This document shows positions 51,646 through 61,587 of a stretch of 64,000 nucleotides of DNA, piece by piece. The translations under genes and the position numbers were made by a program. The stretch comes from Chitinophaga tropicalis (lineage in GTDB: Bacteria; Bacteroidota; Bacteroidia; Chitinophagales; Chitinophagaceae). Position 1 is the first letter of the stretch, and the number at the start of each line of letters is the position of its first letter. The notes beneath the pieces are model-generated. The model did not search any database. It worked only from the letters and a program-made list of their open reading frames with translations, and was not told where the DNA came from. Location of the stretch: NCBI RefSeq assembly GCF_009758205.1, contig NZ_WRXN01000001.1, forward strand, positions 434,001 through 498,000, in the 5' to 3' direction.

Positions 51646-51650
51646 CAGTT

Positions 51651-52277
51651 ATGATCAGGATCATCACATATCCCGGCCATTTTCCCGGAGAAACAGCGCT
51701 CTGGCTGCAACTGCTCAACGCAGGGGCAGACAGCATACTGCTGCGTAAACCAGGCTGGCAGGAAGCTGATTACGAAGCATTGTTACAACAGGCAGACCCT
51801 GCCTGCTATAACAGGCTGATAATTGCCGGACTTCCTTCACTCTGTGAACGGTACAACCTCCGGGGACTACATTTCAGTGAAACCGCCAGGAGTATGCTCT
51901 CTGCTGAGCAGCTTCACAGTTACCAAAGCAATGGCTGGATACTCAGCACCAGTATTCACAGCATTCAGACATTGAAAATAATAAGTGATGACTGGTCACA
52001 ATTATTCCTGTCGCCCGTGTTTAACAGCATTTCCAAGCAGGCATATCCCGGCATATTCAGCAAAGATTTCCGGCTTGATAAAAACAGCTATAAAGGACAG
52101 GTACTGGCATTGGGAGGCGTTGATCAGCATACAGCTGCCATAGCCCACACTATGCAGTTTGACGGGATAGCCCTGCTGGGAGCTATCTGGCTGCAACCGG
52201 GAAAAGCAATAGAAAACTTTTGTCAGATAAAGGATGTATGGAAACAAAGTATTCATCAGGCAGACCATATGTATTAA
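51651..52277 (+). CDS. TenI/ThiE-like protein (thiamine phosphate synthase paralogue)
   Basis: 208 residues of the thiamine-phosphate-synthase barrel, but diverged: NAGADSILLRKP at the first strands, RYNLRGLHFSE where ThiE has the HxGQxD loop, STSIHS, FLSPVFNSISKQAYPG and ALGGVD at the phosphate site. The loss of the HxGxxD substrate loop suggests TenI (thiazole tautomerase) or another paralogous role rather than ThiE itself; a complete ThiE follows at 52999. Five bases after thiC, same operon. Confidence 0.78.
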   Translation: MIRIITYPGHFPGETALWLQLLNAGADSILLRKPGWQEADYEALLQQADPACYNRLIIAGLPSLCERYNLRGLHFSETARSMLSAEQLHSYQSNGWILSTSIHSIQTLKIISDDWSQLFLSPVFNSISKQAYPGIFSKDFRLDKNSYKGQVLALGGVDQHTAAIAHTMQFDGIALLGAIWLQPGKAIENFCQIKDVWKQSIHQADHMY

Positions 52278-53002
52278 GCCTTGCCGGCCTTGATCCCTCC
52301 GGCGGAGCCGGGCTCCTGGCAGACATCAAGACCTTCGAGGCATTAGGCGTCTATGGCCTGGGGGCCTGTACCGCATTGACAGTACAGACAGACAACCACT
52401 TTATTGGAGTGGAATGGCAGTCTGCCACACAGATCATAGCACAGGCACAACCGTTGCTCGAAACATATCCGGTAAGCTATTGCAAAATAGGTATAGTAAA
52501 GGATGCAGATACACTGCTGCAGGTTATTACAACACTCAGCACCATACGCCCCGGTATCAGAGTGGTATTGGACCCTGTATTGAAAGCCAGTGCCGGATTT
52601 ACCTTTCATAATACAGAACAGCTGCATACCTGGAAGGAAGTATTACAGCATGTTTACCTGCTCACACCCAACTATAATGAAGCGTTGCTGCTCACCGGCC
52701 TGTCAGACGGCGCCGCGGCGGCAACAACACTTCTGCAATATTGCGCGGTCCTGTTAAAAGGCGGTCATCGTCCCGGAGCTGAAGGACTGGATACACTTTA
52801 CACGAACAGAAGTATTACGAACATTCCCGCCGGCCGGAGGAGCGTTTTTCCCAAACATGGCTCAGGCTGTGTATTGAGCGCCGCCATTACCGCACAGCTG
52901 GCGGCAGGCAGTAGCCTGCCTGTGGCCTGTATCACTGCAAAAAAATACACAGAGAACTTTCTGGCCAGCAATTCATCACTTTTAGGTTATCACATACTAT
53001 GA
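52238..53002 (+). CDS. thiD: Hydroxymethylpyrimidine/phosphomethylpyrimidine kinase ThiD
   Basis: 254 residues from the ATG at 52238 (METKYSSGRPYVLSLAGLDP). An earlier TTG at 52220 adds six unlikely residues, so the ATG is preferred; either way the gene overlaps the one before. Marks: AGLDPSGGAGLLADIKTFE, ALTVQTDN, VLDPVLKASAG, LTPNYNEALLL and the anion hole HGSGCVLSAAI. ThiD phosphorylates HMP and HMP-P. ATGA overlap with thiE. Confidence 0.94.
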   Translation: METKYSSGRPYVLSLAGLDPSGGAGLLADIKTFEALGVYGLGACTALTVQTDNHFIGVEWQSATQIIAQAQPLLETYPVSYCKIGIVKDADTLLQVITTLSTIRPGIRVVLDPVLKASAGFTFHNTEQLHTWKEVLQHVYLLTPNYNEALLLTGLSDGAAAATTLLQYCAVLLKGGHRPGAEGLDTLYTNRSITNIPAGRRSVFPKHGSGCVLSAAITAQLAAGSSLPVACITAKKYTENFLASNSSLLGYHIL

Positions 53003-53613
53003 TCAGCACACTGCATTATATTTCACAACAGACAGCAACCGCCTCGCATGTGGATAATATCCGCGCAGCCTGCGATGCCGGCTGCCGCTGGATACAGCTC
53101 CGGATCAAGGAAGGTCCGGAATCTCTTATCACCAACGCCGCACTGGCCGCCAGGGCTATATGCGACAGGTATGGAGCAACCCTTATCATCAACGATCATC
53201 CGCATATCGCCAAAGCAACAGGCGCACATGGCGTACACGTAGGTAAGAATGATATGACCGTAGCCGCCGCCCGGCAGATAGTAGGAGAAGAACTTATAGT
53301 AGGAGGGACCTCCAATACACTGGAAGATATACTTCAGCATGTAAAGGACGGAGCTGATTATGTAGGACTGGGGCCATTCCGGTTCACCATTACCAAGCAA
53401 AAGCTGAGTCCCATACTTGGACTTGAAGGCATAAAAGAGATCATGCAGGAACTCAGCGCACGGAATATCAATATCCCCGTCATTGCTATAGGCGGCATTC
53501 TTGAAGAGGATGTTCCCGCTATATTGCAAACCGGTGTTCATGGTATTGCCGTGAGCGGATTGATCACTCATGCAGCAAATAAAAAGCAAACCATCTTATC
53601 TATTACAACATGA
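52999..53613 (+). CDS. thiE: Thiamine phosphate synthase ThiE
   Basis: 204 residues, full set of ThiE marks: [38 protein letters not shown] (in two parts; the VHVGKND loop binds the pyrophosphate), [20 protein letters not shown], and AIGGI near the end. It joins HMP-PP and thiazole phosphate to thiamine phosphate. Start overlaps the thiD stop (ATGA) and its own stop overlaps the thiG start (ATGA), showing tight coupling. Confidence 0.95.
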   Translation: MISTLHYISQQTATASHVDNIRAACDAGCRWIQLRIKEGPESLITNAALAARAICDRYGATLIINDHPHIAKATGAHGVHVGKNDMTVAAARQIVGEELIVGGTSNTLEDILQHVKDGADYVGLGPFRFTITKQKLSPILGLEGIKEIMQELSARNINIPVIAIGGILEEDVPAILQTGVHGIAVSGLITHAANKKQTILSITT

Positions 53614-54383
53614 CTCCTCTTATCATATCAGGCCATACATTCTCTTCCCGGCTGTTTACCGGCACCGGTAAATTTTCTTCTTTACAGCTGATGGAAGACG
53701 CGCTGCTGGCCTCCGGCTCAGAGCTGGTAACGGTAGCGCTTAAACGGGTAGACATGCATAACCAGGCAGACGATATGCTGCAACACCTGCGGCATCCGCA
53801 ATTGCAGCTGCTGCCCAACACTTCCGGTGTCCGAACGGCCCGGGAAGCAGTTTATGCCGCCCAGCTGGCAAGGGAGGCACTGGAAACCAACTGGGTAAAG
53901 CTGGAAATACACCCTGATCCCCGCTACCTGCTGCCAGACCCGATAGAAACACTCAAAGCAGCAGAGGAACTGGTAAAACTGGGCTTCATCGTGCTGCCCT
54001 ACGTACATGCAGATCCGGTATTATGTAAACGCCTGGAGGAAGCAGGAACTGCCGCAGTAATGCCACTCGGCTCTCCTATAGGCAGTAACAAAGGACTGAA
54101 AACGGCCGATTTTCTTGAGATCATCATAGAACAAAGCAATATCCCTGTTGTAGTAGACGCCGGTATTGGCAGCCCTTCAGACGCCGCCAAAGCAATGGAA
54201 ATGGGAGCAGATGCCGTACTGGTAAATACCGCCATTGCCGTGGCACAGGACCCTGTTGCTATGGCACAGGCCTTCAGACAGGCAGTGATTGCCGGCAGAA
54301 TGGCCTATGAAGCAGGCTTGCCCCCCACAGGACAACAGGCCGTTGCTTCCAGTCCGTTGATAGGTTTTCTGGATGAAGTTTAA
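53610..54383 (+). CDS. thiG: Thiazole synthase ThiG
   Basis: 257 residues, normal. Marks: [19 protein letters not shown] with the Schiff-base Lys (about 96), [64 protein letters not shown] (read in pieces). It builds the thiazole phosphate from DXP, dehydroglycine and sulfur from ThiS. It starts inside the stop of thiE and is followed by thiH 11 bases later, its partner in the ThiGH complex. Confidence 0.97.
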   Translation: MTPLIISGHTFSSRLFTGTGKFSSLQLMEDALLASGSELVTVALKRVDMHNQADDMLQHLRHPQLQLLPNTSGVRTAREAVYAAQLAREALETNWVKLEIHPDPRYLLPDPIETLKAAEELVKLGFIVLPYVHADPVLCKRLEEAGTAAVMPLGSPIGSNKGLKTADFLEIIIEQSNIPVVVDAGIGSPSDAAKAMEMGADAVLVNTAIAVAQDPVAMAQAFRQAVIAGRMAYEAGLPPTGQQAVASSPLIGFLDEV

Positions 54384-54394
54384 AAACAATCACC

Positions 54395-55504
54395 ATGTCA
54401 GGTTTTCAACAACTTTTTGATCAATACGATTGGGATGAGGTGAAGGCAGGTATCTATGCTAAGACCGCAACAGATGTGGAAAGAGCGCTGAGCGCCCGCA
54501 AACGTACCCTGGAAGATTTCAAGGCGCTCATCTCTCCTGCGGCTATGCCCTACCTGGAACAGATGGCACAGCTCAGCCGTCAGCTTACCCAGCAGCGCTT
54601 CGGCAATACCATGCAGCTGTACATTCCTCTCTATCTCAGCAATGAGTGCCAGAATATATGTACCTATTGCGGGTTCAGCCTTGACAATAAGATAACCCGC
54701 AAAACACTGCAGAAAGAGGAAATATTACGTGAAGTGGAGGCTATTAAAGCTATGGGATATGAACACGTATTACTGGTAACAGGAGAGGCCAACCAGACTG
54801 TGGGACTGGATTACTTCAGGGAAGCCCTGGAACTGATCCGTCCGCATTTTGCCAATATATCCATGGAAGTACAACCTATGGATGAAGCCGATTACAAAGC
54901 CCTCATTCCATATGGGCTGCATTCTGTATTGGTATACCAGGAAACCTATCACCGGGCAGACTATAAACTGCATCATCCCAAAGGCAAAAAATCCAACTTC
55001 AATTACCGCCTGGATACGCCAGACAGGCTGGGCAGGGCAGGCATTCATAAGATCGGGCTGGGTGTGCTTATAGGACTGGAAGACTGGCGTACAGACAGCT
55101 TCTTTACCGCCCTTCACCTTCAGTACCTGGAAAAGACCTACTGGCAAACCCGTTATAGCCTTTCTTTTCCCCGTCTGCGCCCCTGTTCAGGAGGCCTGCC
55201 GCCCAAAGTGAATATGAATGACCGTGAACTGGTACAGCTGATCTGTGCCTACCGCCTGCTTGACCAGGAAGTGGAACTGAGCCTTTCCACCCGGGAAACA
55301 GCCCGGTTCAGGGATAATGTGATCAAACTGGGCATTACAGCGCTTAGTGCCGGGTCCAGGACTAACCCCGGCGGCTACGCAACAGATACAGGCTCTCTGG
55401 AGCAGTTTGAGATCTCTGACGAACGCAGCCCGGCAGTAATAGCAGGAATGCTGCGCTCTCAGGGGTATGAACCGGTATGGAAAGACTGGGACGAAAGCTT
55501 CTGA
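54395..55504 (+). CDS. thiH: 2-iminoacetate synthase ThiH
   Basis: 369 residues of the radical-SAM ThiH family. Cluster motif NECQNICTYCGFS (CxxxCxxC) with the following KITRKTL, then VLLVTGEANQTVG, the YQETYH segment, and the C-terminal part SAGSRTNPGGYA. It cleaves tyrosine to give dehydroglycine for thiazole making under low oxygen, so no ThiO oxidase is needed. Last gene of the operon before a terminator. Confidence 0.97.
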   Translation: MSGFQQLFDQYDWDEVKAGIYAKTATDVERALSARKRTLEDFKALISPAAMPYLEQMAQLSRQLTQQRFGNTMQLYIPLYLSNECQNICTYCGFSLDNKITRKTLQKEEILREVEAIKAMGYEHVLLVTGEANQTVGLDYFREALELIRPHFANISMEVQPMDEADYKALIPYGLHSVLVYQETYHRADYKLHHPKGKKSNFNYRLDTPDRLGRAGIHKIGLGVLIGLEDWRTDSFFTALHLQYLEKTYWQTRYSLSFPRLRPCSGGLPPKVNMNDRELVQLICAYRLLDQEVELSLSTRETARFRDNVIKLGITALSAGSRTNPGGYATDTGSLEQFEISDERSPAVIAGMLRSQGYEPVWKDWDESF

Positions 55505-55510
55505 AATAGG

Positions 55511-55536
55511 AACAGCCCCGTTGCCACGGGGCTGTT
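55511..55536 (+). terminator. Terminator of the thiamine operon
   Basis: AACAGCCCCGT (55511-55521) pairs with 55526-55536, loop TGCC. Confidence 0.85.
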
Positions 55537-55617
55537 ATTACCTAAATCCATTACTGAAATTTGTTACTTATAAAGATAAGTAGCCGCTTAATCTTACATT
55601 TCAAATTTAAGCAGCTC

Positions 55618-55691
55618 ATAGTGAACAATACCTGTGACCTCCCATTATGAACAAAAAGAACAGCGTTCATTATAATGAACAATTAATGAAC
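55618..55691. repeat. Cluster of TGAACA words with a 16-bp palindrome
   Basis: GTTCATTATAATGAAC (55665-55680) is a perfect palindrome; further TGAACA words lie at about 55622, 55648 and 55687. The cluster spans the 3' end of the DUF2383-type gene. Regulatory or decayed terminator function is uncertain. Confidence 0.4.
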
Positions 55692-56144
55692 AGCTTTTTC
55701 CAGGTTACGGTAAGTCTTTACGGTGTCATGTGAACTTCTCAGCGCTCCCTTCTGATTTGCAATCAGTTCTCTTACGCTGTAAGGCATAGAAATGGCTGAA
55801 CGGAGAATATCTTCATATGTTCTTTGTGCAGCATCCTCCCCATATTCACATGCGGCAAGTATAGAATGGCGGTCATGCCCGGTAAAGGTAGCCTTTACGT
55901 CTATCCAGGCCCTGTATATCCTGCCATATATACTGGTACCATTCTCTGCATCTGAACCGGCCTGTAATAACACTTCATTCAATTGCTCTATATACATACG
56001 GCTTTCATCTGCCATCCGCAGGAATAATGCTTTCAGGTCTGCATCTTCTGTGCTGGCTATCGCTTTGCGGTAGCCTTCAATCCTGTCATTATTGATCTTT
56101 ACCAGATCATGCAGGGCTTCCACTAACTTTTCATCGAGTTGCAT
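55683..56144 (-). CDS. Four-helix-bundle protein, DUF2383/PA2169 family
   Basis: 153 residues, all-helical: MQLDEKLVEALHDLVKINNDRIEGYRKA (two-part motif), then LKALFLRMADESRMYIEQLN, a SIYGRIYRAWIDVKATFTG loop, ILAACEYGEDAAQRTY and SVRELIANQKGALRSSHDTV. The family is ferritin-like and often appears with general-stress genes; the precise role is unknown. A clean minus-strand promoter lies about 85 bases upstream. Next to it, on the other strand, is an Lmo0937-type membrane peptide, another stress-linked small protein. Confidence 0.85.
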   Translation of the reverse strand: MQLDEKLVEALHDLVKINNDRIEGYRKAIASTEDADLKALFLRMADESRMYIEQLNEVLLQAGSDAENGTSIYGRIYRAWIDVKATFTGHDRHSILAACEYGEDAAQRTYEDILRSAISMPYSVRELIANQKGALRSSHDTVKTYRNLEKAVH

Positions 56145-56229
56145 GTTGACTTGTTTTTTAATTGTGATGAATGTGCGGCTATCTGCCGGGTTAACTGCAA
56201 TAAACGTTGCTACCTTATACCTATAGTTT

Positions 56230-56237
56230 CAAAAATA
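56230..56237 (-). promoter_or_regulatory. -7 box for the DUF2383-type gene
   Basis: On the minus strand TATTTTTG fits the consensus. Apart from this, I see no gene in 56145-56466. Confidence 0.5.
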
Positions 56238-56466
56238 TAACCAATTATAGCGGCCTTACCTGGTATCATTTACCGCCCGGCACAGACCTTTTACTGCGTT
56301 GAATCAGCCCGCTTTTGGGGAATGTACTCCACAATAAAACTTAACTTTTTCAGGGTGTTTTTCGCCTCTCTGTTCTTTGTAACAGCCTATCTGACAAGCA
56401 ATAACAAGATACCACTTTTATCTGGCATAAAATTTCAACTATCTATTTTAACTAAATCTTTTTGAT

Positions 56467-56619
56467 ATGAGCAGCTTACTTTATATCATAGCAGTTATCC
56501 TGATCATAGGATGGATCCTTGGTGCGTTTGTTTATTCTGCAGGCGGGCTGATTCATGCATTACTGGTACTGGCTATCATTGCCATTCTTATAAACATTAT
56601 ACGCGGCAGGGCAGTATAA
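56467..56619 (+). CDS. Lmo0937-family small membrane protein
   Basis: 50 residues: MSSLLYIIAVILIIGWILGA, then FVYSAGGLIHALLVLAIIAI and a basic end NIIRGRAV. Two membrane helices around the SAGG-IH turn are the mark of the Lmo0937 family, found in many bacteria, often stress-induced; mechanism unknown. Start ATG is preceded by an A/T-rich leader ending TTTTTGAT, stop TAA at 56617-56619. It lies 55 bases before the phytase-like gene, which has its own -7 box. Confidence 0.85.
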   Translation: MSSLLYIIAVILIIGWILGAFVYSAGGLIHALLVLAIIAILINIIRGRAV

Positions 56620-56644
56620 CTAATGGAAAATACTCTTTTACTGC

Positions 56645-56652
56645 TACTTTTG
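56645..56652 (+). promoter_or_regulatory. -7 box for the phytase-like esterase gene
   Basis: TACTTTTG fits TAnnTTTG and lies 22 bases before the ATG; no clear -33 box. Confidence 0.4.
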
Positions 56653-56674
56653 CAAGGAAAGTAACCTTACTTGC

Positions 56675-57793
56675 ATGAGAAAATTAATCCTGGCCGGCTT
56701 TCTTCTTGCCGGCTGCGGCACAACCCACAGAGCGGTAAAAACACCTGCTGTTAGTTCATTGCAATTTGTACAGAAATACATAGTCCCGCACAACATGCCC
56801 TTTAACGGCACCACTGTGGGAGGTCTTTCTGGTATTGATTATGACTCGGCAGGAAAGGTTTTCTATCTCATCTGTGATGATCGTTCAGAAAGGCAGCCAG
56901 CCCGTTTTTATACAGCAAAAGTACCAGTAACAGGTAACGCAGCAGACAGTGTTATTTTCACTGACGTTACATCGCTACGAATGCCTGATGGTAACGTCTA
57001 TCCGAAAATAAAAACACAGGCGCCCGATCCGGAAGCCATGCGTTATAATCCACATAGCGGTACACTTATTTGGAGCGGGGAAGGAGAAAGGATCGTCAAT
57101 AAAAAAGATACCATCCTCAATGATCCGAACATCACTGAAATAAATAAGGATGGCCGGTTCGCTGGCAGCTTCCCCGTTCCTTCATTTTTTCACATGAAGG
57201 CTACGGAAAACGGCCCGAGACGTAATGGAGGTTTCGAAGGACTTGGACTCACACCAGATGGCCGTTATCTTTTCGTAAGCCTGGAAGAGCCCCGTTATGA
57301 GGATGGTCCGCGGGCAGGACTGACAGACACTACAGCCTATGTGCGCATCCTGAAATATGACCTGCATACACGCCAGGCCATCGCTCAATACGCATATAAA
57401 CTTGACCCTGTAGCGCATCCTGCAGTTCCTGCAGGTGAATTTTTAATTAATGGTATATCAGATATACTGGTACTTTCTGAAACACAGTTGCTGGTAATGG
57501 AACGTTCTTTCTCCACAGGTGTGAAAGACTGTACCATACGTGTTTATATTACCGATCTTTCACCAGCTTCCAATGTAAGCCGGTACAGTTCATTGCAGGC
57601 CACTAAAAAATTTACACCCGCACAAAAGAAACTGCTGTTCAACTTTGAAACACTGCATACTTATATTGATAATATAGAAGGTGTAACATTCGGCCCCCGT
57701 TTTCCGGATGGCAGCAGAAGCCTGATATTTGTAGCAGATAACAACTTCGAAAAAAAGGAAGAAACACAGTTCTATATCTTCAAAATTCAATAG
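56675..57793 (+). CDS. Phytase-like esterase lipoprotein
   Basis: 372 residues with lipobox LLAGC (Cys14). The mature part is the phytase-like propeller (esterase-like activity of phytase family): VGGLSGIDYDSAGKVFYLI, CDDRSERQPARFYTA, GNVYPKIKTQAPDPEAMRYN, GGFEGLGLTPDGRYLFVSLE, VMERSFS and IEGVTFGPRFPDGSRSLIFV. Proteins of this family bind Ca and hydrolyse phosphate or other esters in the periplasm or at the surface; the substrate is not known. Single gene. Confidence 0.88.
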   Translation: MRKLILAGFLLAGCGTTHRAVKTPAVSSLQFVQKYIVPHNMPFNGTTVGGLSGIDYDSAGKVFYLICDDRSERQPARFYTAKVPVTGNAADSVIFTDVTSLRMPDGNVYPKIKTQAPDPEAMRYNPHSGTLIWSGEGERIVNKKDTILNDPNITEINKDGRFAGSFPVPSFFHMKATENGPRRNGGFEGLGLTPDGRYLFVSLEEPRYEDGPRAGLTDTTAYVRILKYDLHTRQAIAQYAYKLDPVAHPAVPAGEFLINGISDILVLSETQLLVMERSFSTGVKDCTIRVYITDLSPASNVSRYSSLQATKKFTPAQKKLLFNFETLHTYIDNIEGVTFGPRFPDGSRSLIFVADNNFEKKEETQFYIFKIQ

Positions 57794-58341
57794 AAATTAC
57801 ACAAAAATACCTCAGATACTATTTTCTCCATAAGTGATAGCATTTACAGGAAAGTTGGCTAAACAACCGCTTTCCTGTAATTTGTTTTAGCATTTGAGAT
57901 CTCAGAATAACCTATGCCACTTTTTTCTATCCGAAAACCCTTCTTTTCCCTCTCTTTTTTATTCTATTTCAACGTGTTAGAGCCCCTTTTAAAGTTTTTT
58001 GCAAAAACGTTTTAGTTTCCTGAAAATAATTTTATTTTTACTGTATTACCATACTCTTTAAACCCGTTATGGCGATAATTGAGTTTTTGCTATTGAACTA
58101 AATTCCGAGCGTTAATTTTTTATCAGAATCGTTATTGACTGTAGTAGTTTTTGTCCTGCAGAAGGATGGAAACCGTCTGAGCATTTTTCACTTTTTAACA
58201 TTAACCATCAAACCCGTTATTGAAGTATTACAGGGGACCACGTAAAAAAACACCTGTTAATATCAACCATCCAAACATCCATATTCGCTGCCGATTAAGA
58301 TCTGCGGCAGTCATTTTTATTATCTAAAAAACCACGAACGT
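57794..58341. other. Long intergenic region before susC
   Basis: No gene seen. It holds a hairpin TACAGGAAAG/CTTTCCTGTA (57845-57854 with 57870-57879), probably the terminator of the phytase-like gene; a direct repeat AAACCCGTTAT at 58060-58070 and 58210-58220; and a CTGCCG/CGGCAG hairpin near 58290-58312 close to the susC start. These could be sites for the regulator of the SusCD pair; no clear TAnnTTTG box is seen near the gene. Confidence 0.5.
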
Positions 58342-61300
58342 ATGAAAGCAACTTCCACACTTCTCATGCGGATGACTGTGCCCGTAACTCTCGCACTGTT
58401 ACTGGCATTACAGGCATTCTCTCAGGCCCGGAAAATTACCGGAAAGGTCCTTGACAGCAGGGACAATTCTCCTTTACCTGGTGTATCTGTACAGGTAAAA
58501 GGCACATCCAGCGGTACACAAACAAAAGCAGACGGCACTTACAGCCTGGATGTTCCATCAGCCAGCACTACGCTGGTATTCTCCTTCATCGGTTATCTCA
58601 CACAGGAAAAACCAGTAGGTAACGACGGCTCTGTCAACGTAAGCATGTCTGCCGACGTAAAATCACTCCAGGACGTTGTAGTTGTAGGTTATGGCACTCA
58701 ACGCCGCTCGGATCTTACAGGCGCCGTAGCCTCAGTAAAATCTGCTACCCTGCAGGAAAGGCCCGCCGCCTCTGTAAACCAGGCGCTGGCAGGCAGAATT
58801 CCCGGTGTACAGGTAAACACCAACTCCGGCAGGCCCGGCGGACAAACAAACATCCGCATCCGCGGTTTCAGTTCCATCAATACCACCAACAACCCACTGT
58901 ACGTCATTGATGGTATTATCATTCCCGTAGGTACACAAACGCAGAACAGTAATGCAATCGATTTTTTGAACCCGAATGACATAGAATCTGTCGAAGTGCT
59001 GAAAGACGCTTCTGCCACAGCTATCTACGGCGCCAGAGGCGCTAACGGCGTGATCCTCGTTACTACTAAAAGAGGTAGCATCGGCAGCCGTATTACGTAC
59101 GACACCAATCTGTGGACAAACACCATAGGGCCCCGTCGTGTTGACATGCTCAACGCACGCGAGTACATGGCCGTAGAAGACCTTGCATGGAAAAATGCAC
59201 AGATCTATGATCCCGAAGGCTGGAATAAAGGCAACTATATATCCAAAGAGCCCAAACTGAAGAGGACCAATCCACAACTGTTTGATGCTAACGGCAACCC
59301 TTTATACGATACAGACTGGCTGAAAGAATCCGTTCAGCATAAGATATCTCACAGCCATCAGCTGGGTTTTACAGGTGGTAACGAAGACAGCCAGTATGGT
59401 CTCTTCCTGGGCTATCGTGATGACAATGGCCTCTTGCTTAACTCCTATCTGAAACGTTATTCCGCCAGGTTTACTTTTGACAGCCAGATCAAATCCTGGA
59501 TGAAAGTAGGTGGTACCCTCAGCTATACCAACCAGATCGAAAACCTGGTAGATATAGGCACCGGCGGCCTTAACTCCGTACGTATGATCACCGAAGCATT
59601 GCCATTCCTTCCTGTAAAAATGCAGGACGGGACATGGAGCAACAACAAGCTGTATCCCGGTGCAGAAGGAGGTTCCAACCCGGTACATATTATGACAGAC
59701 CGTAAATATGAGATGCAGACACAGAATGTACTTGGTAACGCACATGCTACCATTGCCCTGGCAAAAGGCCTGGAGCTGCGCAGCGTACTGGGCGCCAACA
59801 TCGTAACCCGCGGCAGGAACGAATGGAATGGCCGTACATTGATCGATATCTCGGCAACACAAAAAGGTATAGCCGTCATTGACAACAACAGGGAAACATA
59901 CTGGTCGTTCGAAAACTATCTGACCTATAACAAACGCTTCAGCAACATACATTCCATCAACGCACTGGCAGGCGTTTCATGGCAGGAGGATAATATCTTT
60001 GGCTTCAACGTTCGCGGCGAAAATTACTCCACCGATTACTTTGAAAACAACAACCTTGGTGCAGGCGCCCTCATCCCATCTTCCGGCGCAGGTTCCCGCC
60101 GCAGCAGGTTTGCCTTCAACTCTTACTTTGGCCGCGTCAATTACGGATTCAAAGATAAATACCTGGTAACCTTCACAGGCCGTGTTGACGGTTCCTCTAA
60201 ATTCGGAGCTAACCACAAATACGCCTTCTTCCCCTCCGCAGCCCTGGCATGGCGTGTATCAGAAGAACCCTGGCTGAAAGGAAACCCGGTGATCTCCACA
60301 TTAAAACTACGTACCAGCTTCGGCATTACAGGTAACTCCGAAATAGATCCATACAGCTCACTGGCTACACTGGCTGCCAGCAACGACTACGCAGCCGCCA
60401 TCAACGGACTGAAAGTACAGGGGGTAGGCACCAACAGGTTGCCCAACAAAGACCTGAAATGGGAAAAAACAGCACAGTATGATTTTGGTATGGAACTGGG
60501 GCTGATCAAAAACCGCATCTCACTGGAAACAGACCTGTACTACAGGAAAACCACAGACATGCTACTGGATGCTCCTGTGCCTAACACCAGCGGTTATACT
60601 ACCATACGCCGTAACATAGGCTCCATGGAAAATAAAGGTCTTGAAATAGGCATTAACTCTGTCAACGTAGATACTAAAGACTTTACCTGGAGCAGCTCTT
60701 TCAACATCTCTTTCAACAAGAACAAGGTGCTGAGCCTGGCAACCCCGGCAGATATCTTTGCCGTTGGCGGTCCCAACTTCACCAACCAGACAAATATCAT
60801 CCGTATTGGTGAACCTGTAGGCTCCTTCTGGGGACTGGTACGTTTAGGTACCTGGAGTACCGCAGAAGCTGCAGAAGCTGCCAAATTCAAAGATTACCGC
60901 GGAGGTAAGCCCATCCTCCCGGGCGATATAAAGTACCTTGATGTAAACGGAGATTATGCTATCAATGACGCCGACCGTATGATTATCGGCAATGGTAACC
61001 CTAAAGGCTGGGGCGCTTTCTCCAATACCTTCCGCTATAAAAACCTGGACCTGACAGTAGAGCTGCAATACACATACGGCAATGATATACTGAATATGAC
61101 GCACCACTCCGGCGAAGACCGTACCGGCCTTGCTAACAGCTTCAGATCAGTGCTGAACTACTGGACAGCAGATCACCAGAACACAGATATAGCTGCTCCC
61201 AGAGATCCTGCCGCCGGTTATGTAACCAACGTGGATACACGCTGGATAGAAGACGGCTCTTTCCTCCGTGGCAAAAACCTGCTGCTGGGATACACTTTCC

Positions 61301-61497
61301 CGAAAACAGCCGTAGAGCGCCTGCATCTCAGCAAACTCCGGATAACCGGCTCAGTACAGAACTTCTTCCTTTCCACTAAGTTCAGTGGCAACGATCCTGA
61401 AGTAACTACTTACTCACAGCCATTTGCACAGGGGCAGACTTTCTTTGACTATCCCAAACCCACTACTTACCAGGTAGGGATAAATGCTGAGTTCTAA
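58342..61497 (+). CDS. SusC/RagA-family TonB-dependent outer-membrane transporter
   Basis: 1051 residues. Signal peptide (VPVTLALLLALQAFSQA), then a carboxypeptidase-like regulatory domain (ITGKVLDSRDNSPLPGVSVQ, about 30-115), TonB box region DVVVVGYGTQRRSDLTGAV, a plug domain (RIPGVQVNTNSGRPGGQ, IYGARGANGVILV) and a long 22-strand barrel ending PTTYQVGINAEF. No STN domain is present, so it is not an anti-sigma-linked version. It imports large ligands, usually glycans, with the SusD partner 90 bases downstream. No hydrolase is beside it, so the ligand is unknown. Confidence 0.97.
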   Translation: MKATSTLLMRMTVPVTLALLLALQAFSQARKITGKVLDSRDNSPLPGVSVQVKGTSSGTQTKADGTYSLDVPSASTTLVFSFIGYLTQEKPVGNDGSVNVSMSADVKSLQDVVVVGYGTQRRSDLTGAVASVKSATLQERPAASVNQALAGRIPGVQVNTNSGRPGGQTNIRIRGFSSINTTNNPLYVIDGIIIPVGTQTQNSNAIDFLNPNDIESVEVLKDASATAIYGARGANGVILVTTKRGSIGSRITYDTNLWTNTIGPRRVDMLNAREYMAVEDLAWKNAQIYDPEGWNKGNYISKEPKLKRTNPQLFDANGNPLYDTDWLKESVQHKISHSHQLGFTGGNEDSQYGLFLGYRDDNGLLLNSYLKRYSARFTFDSQIKSWMKVGGTLSYTNQIENLVDIGTGGLNSVRMITEALPFLPVKMQDGTWSNNKLYPGAEGGSNPVHIMTDRKYEMQTQNVLGNAHATIALAKGLELRSVLGANIVTRGRNEWNGRTLIDISATQKGIAVIDNNRETYWSFENYLTYNKRFSNIHSINALAGVSWQEDNIFGFNVRGENYSTDYFENNNLGAGALIPSSGAGSRRSRFAFNSYFGRVNYGFKDKYLVTFTGRVDGSSKFGANHKYAFFPSAALAWRVSEEPWLKGNPVISTLKLRTSFGITGNSEIDPYSSLATLAASNDYAAAINGLKVQGVGTNRLPNKDLKWEKTAQYDFGMELGLIKNRISLETDLYYRKTTDMLLDAPVPNTSGYTTIRRNIGSMENKGLEIGINSVNVDTKDFTWSSSFNISFNKNKVLSLATPADIFAVGGPNFTNQTNIIRIGEPVGSFWGLVRLGTWSTAEAAEAAKFKDYRGGKPILPGDIKYLDVNGDYAINDADRMIIGNGNPKGWGAFSNTFRYKNLDLTVELQYTYGNDILNMTHHSGEDRTGLANSFRSVLNYWTADHQNTDIAAPRDPAAGYVTNVDTRWIEDGSFLRGKNLLLGYTFPKTAVERLHLSKLRITGSVQNFFLSTKFSGNDPEVTTYSQPFAQGQTFFDYPKPTTYQVGINAEF

Positions 61498-61587
61498 ATT
61501 ATCAATAACAGATACTGTCCTGGTTTATCCGCCGGTGGCGGAACTATTCTCAAACCGGGGACATTATCAACACCAAAAAGAGATGTT

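Noticed and set aside
52220..52237. TTG start for thiD
   Set aside because: The six extra residues are unlike the family; the ATG at 52238 gives the usual N-terminus.
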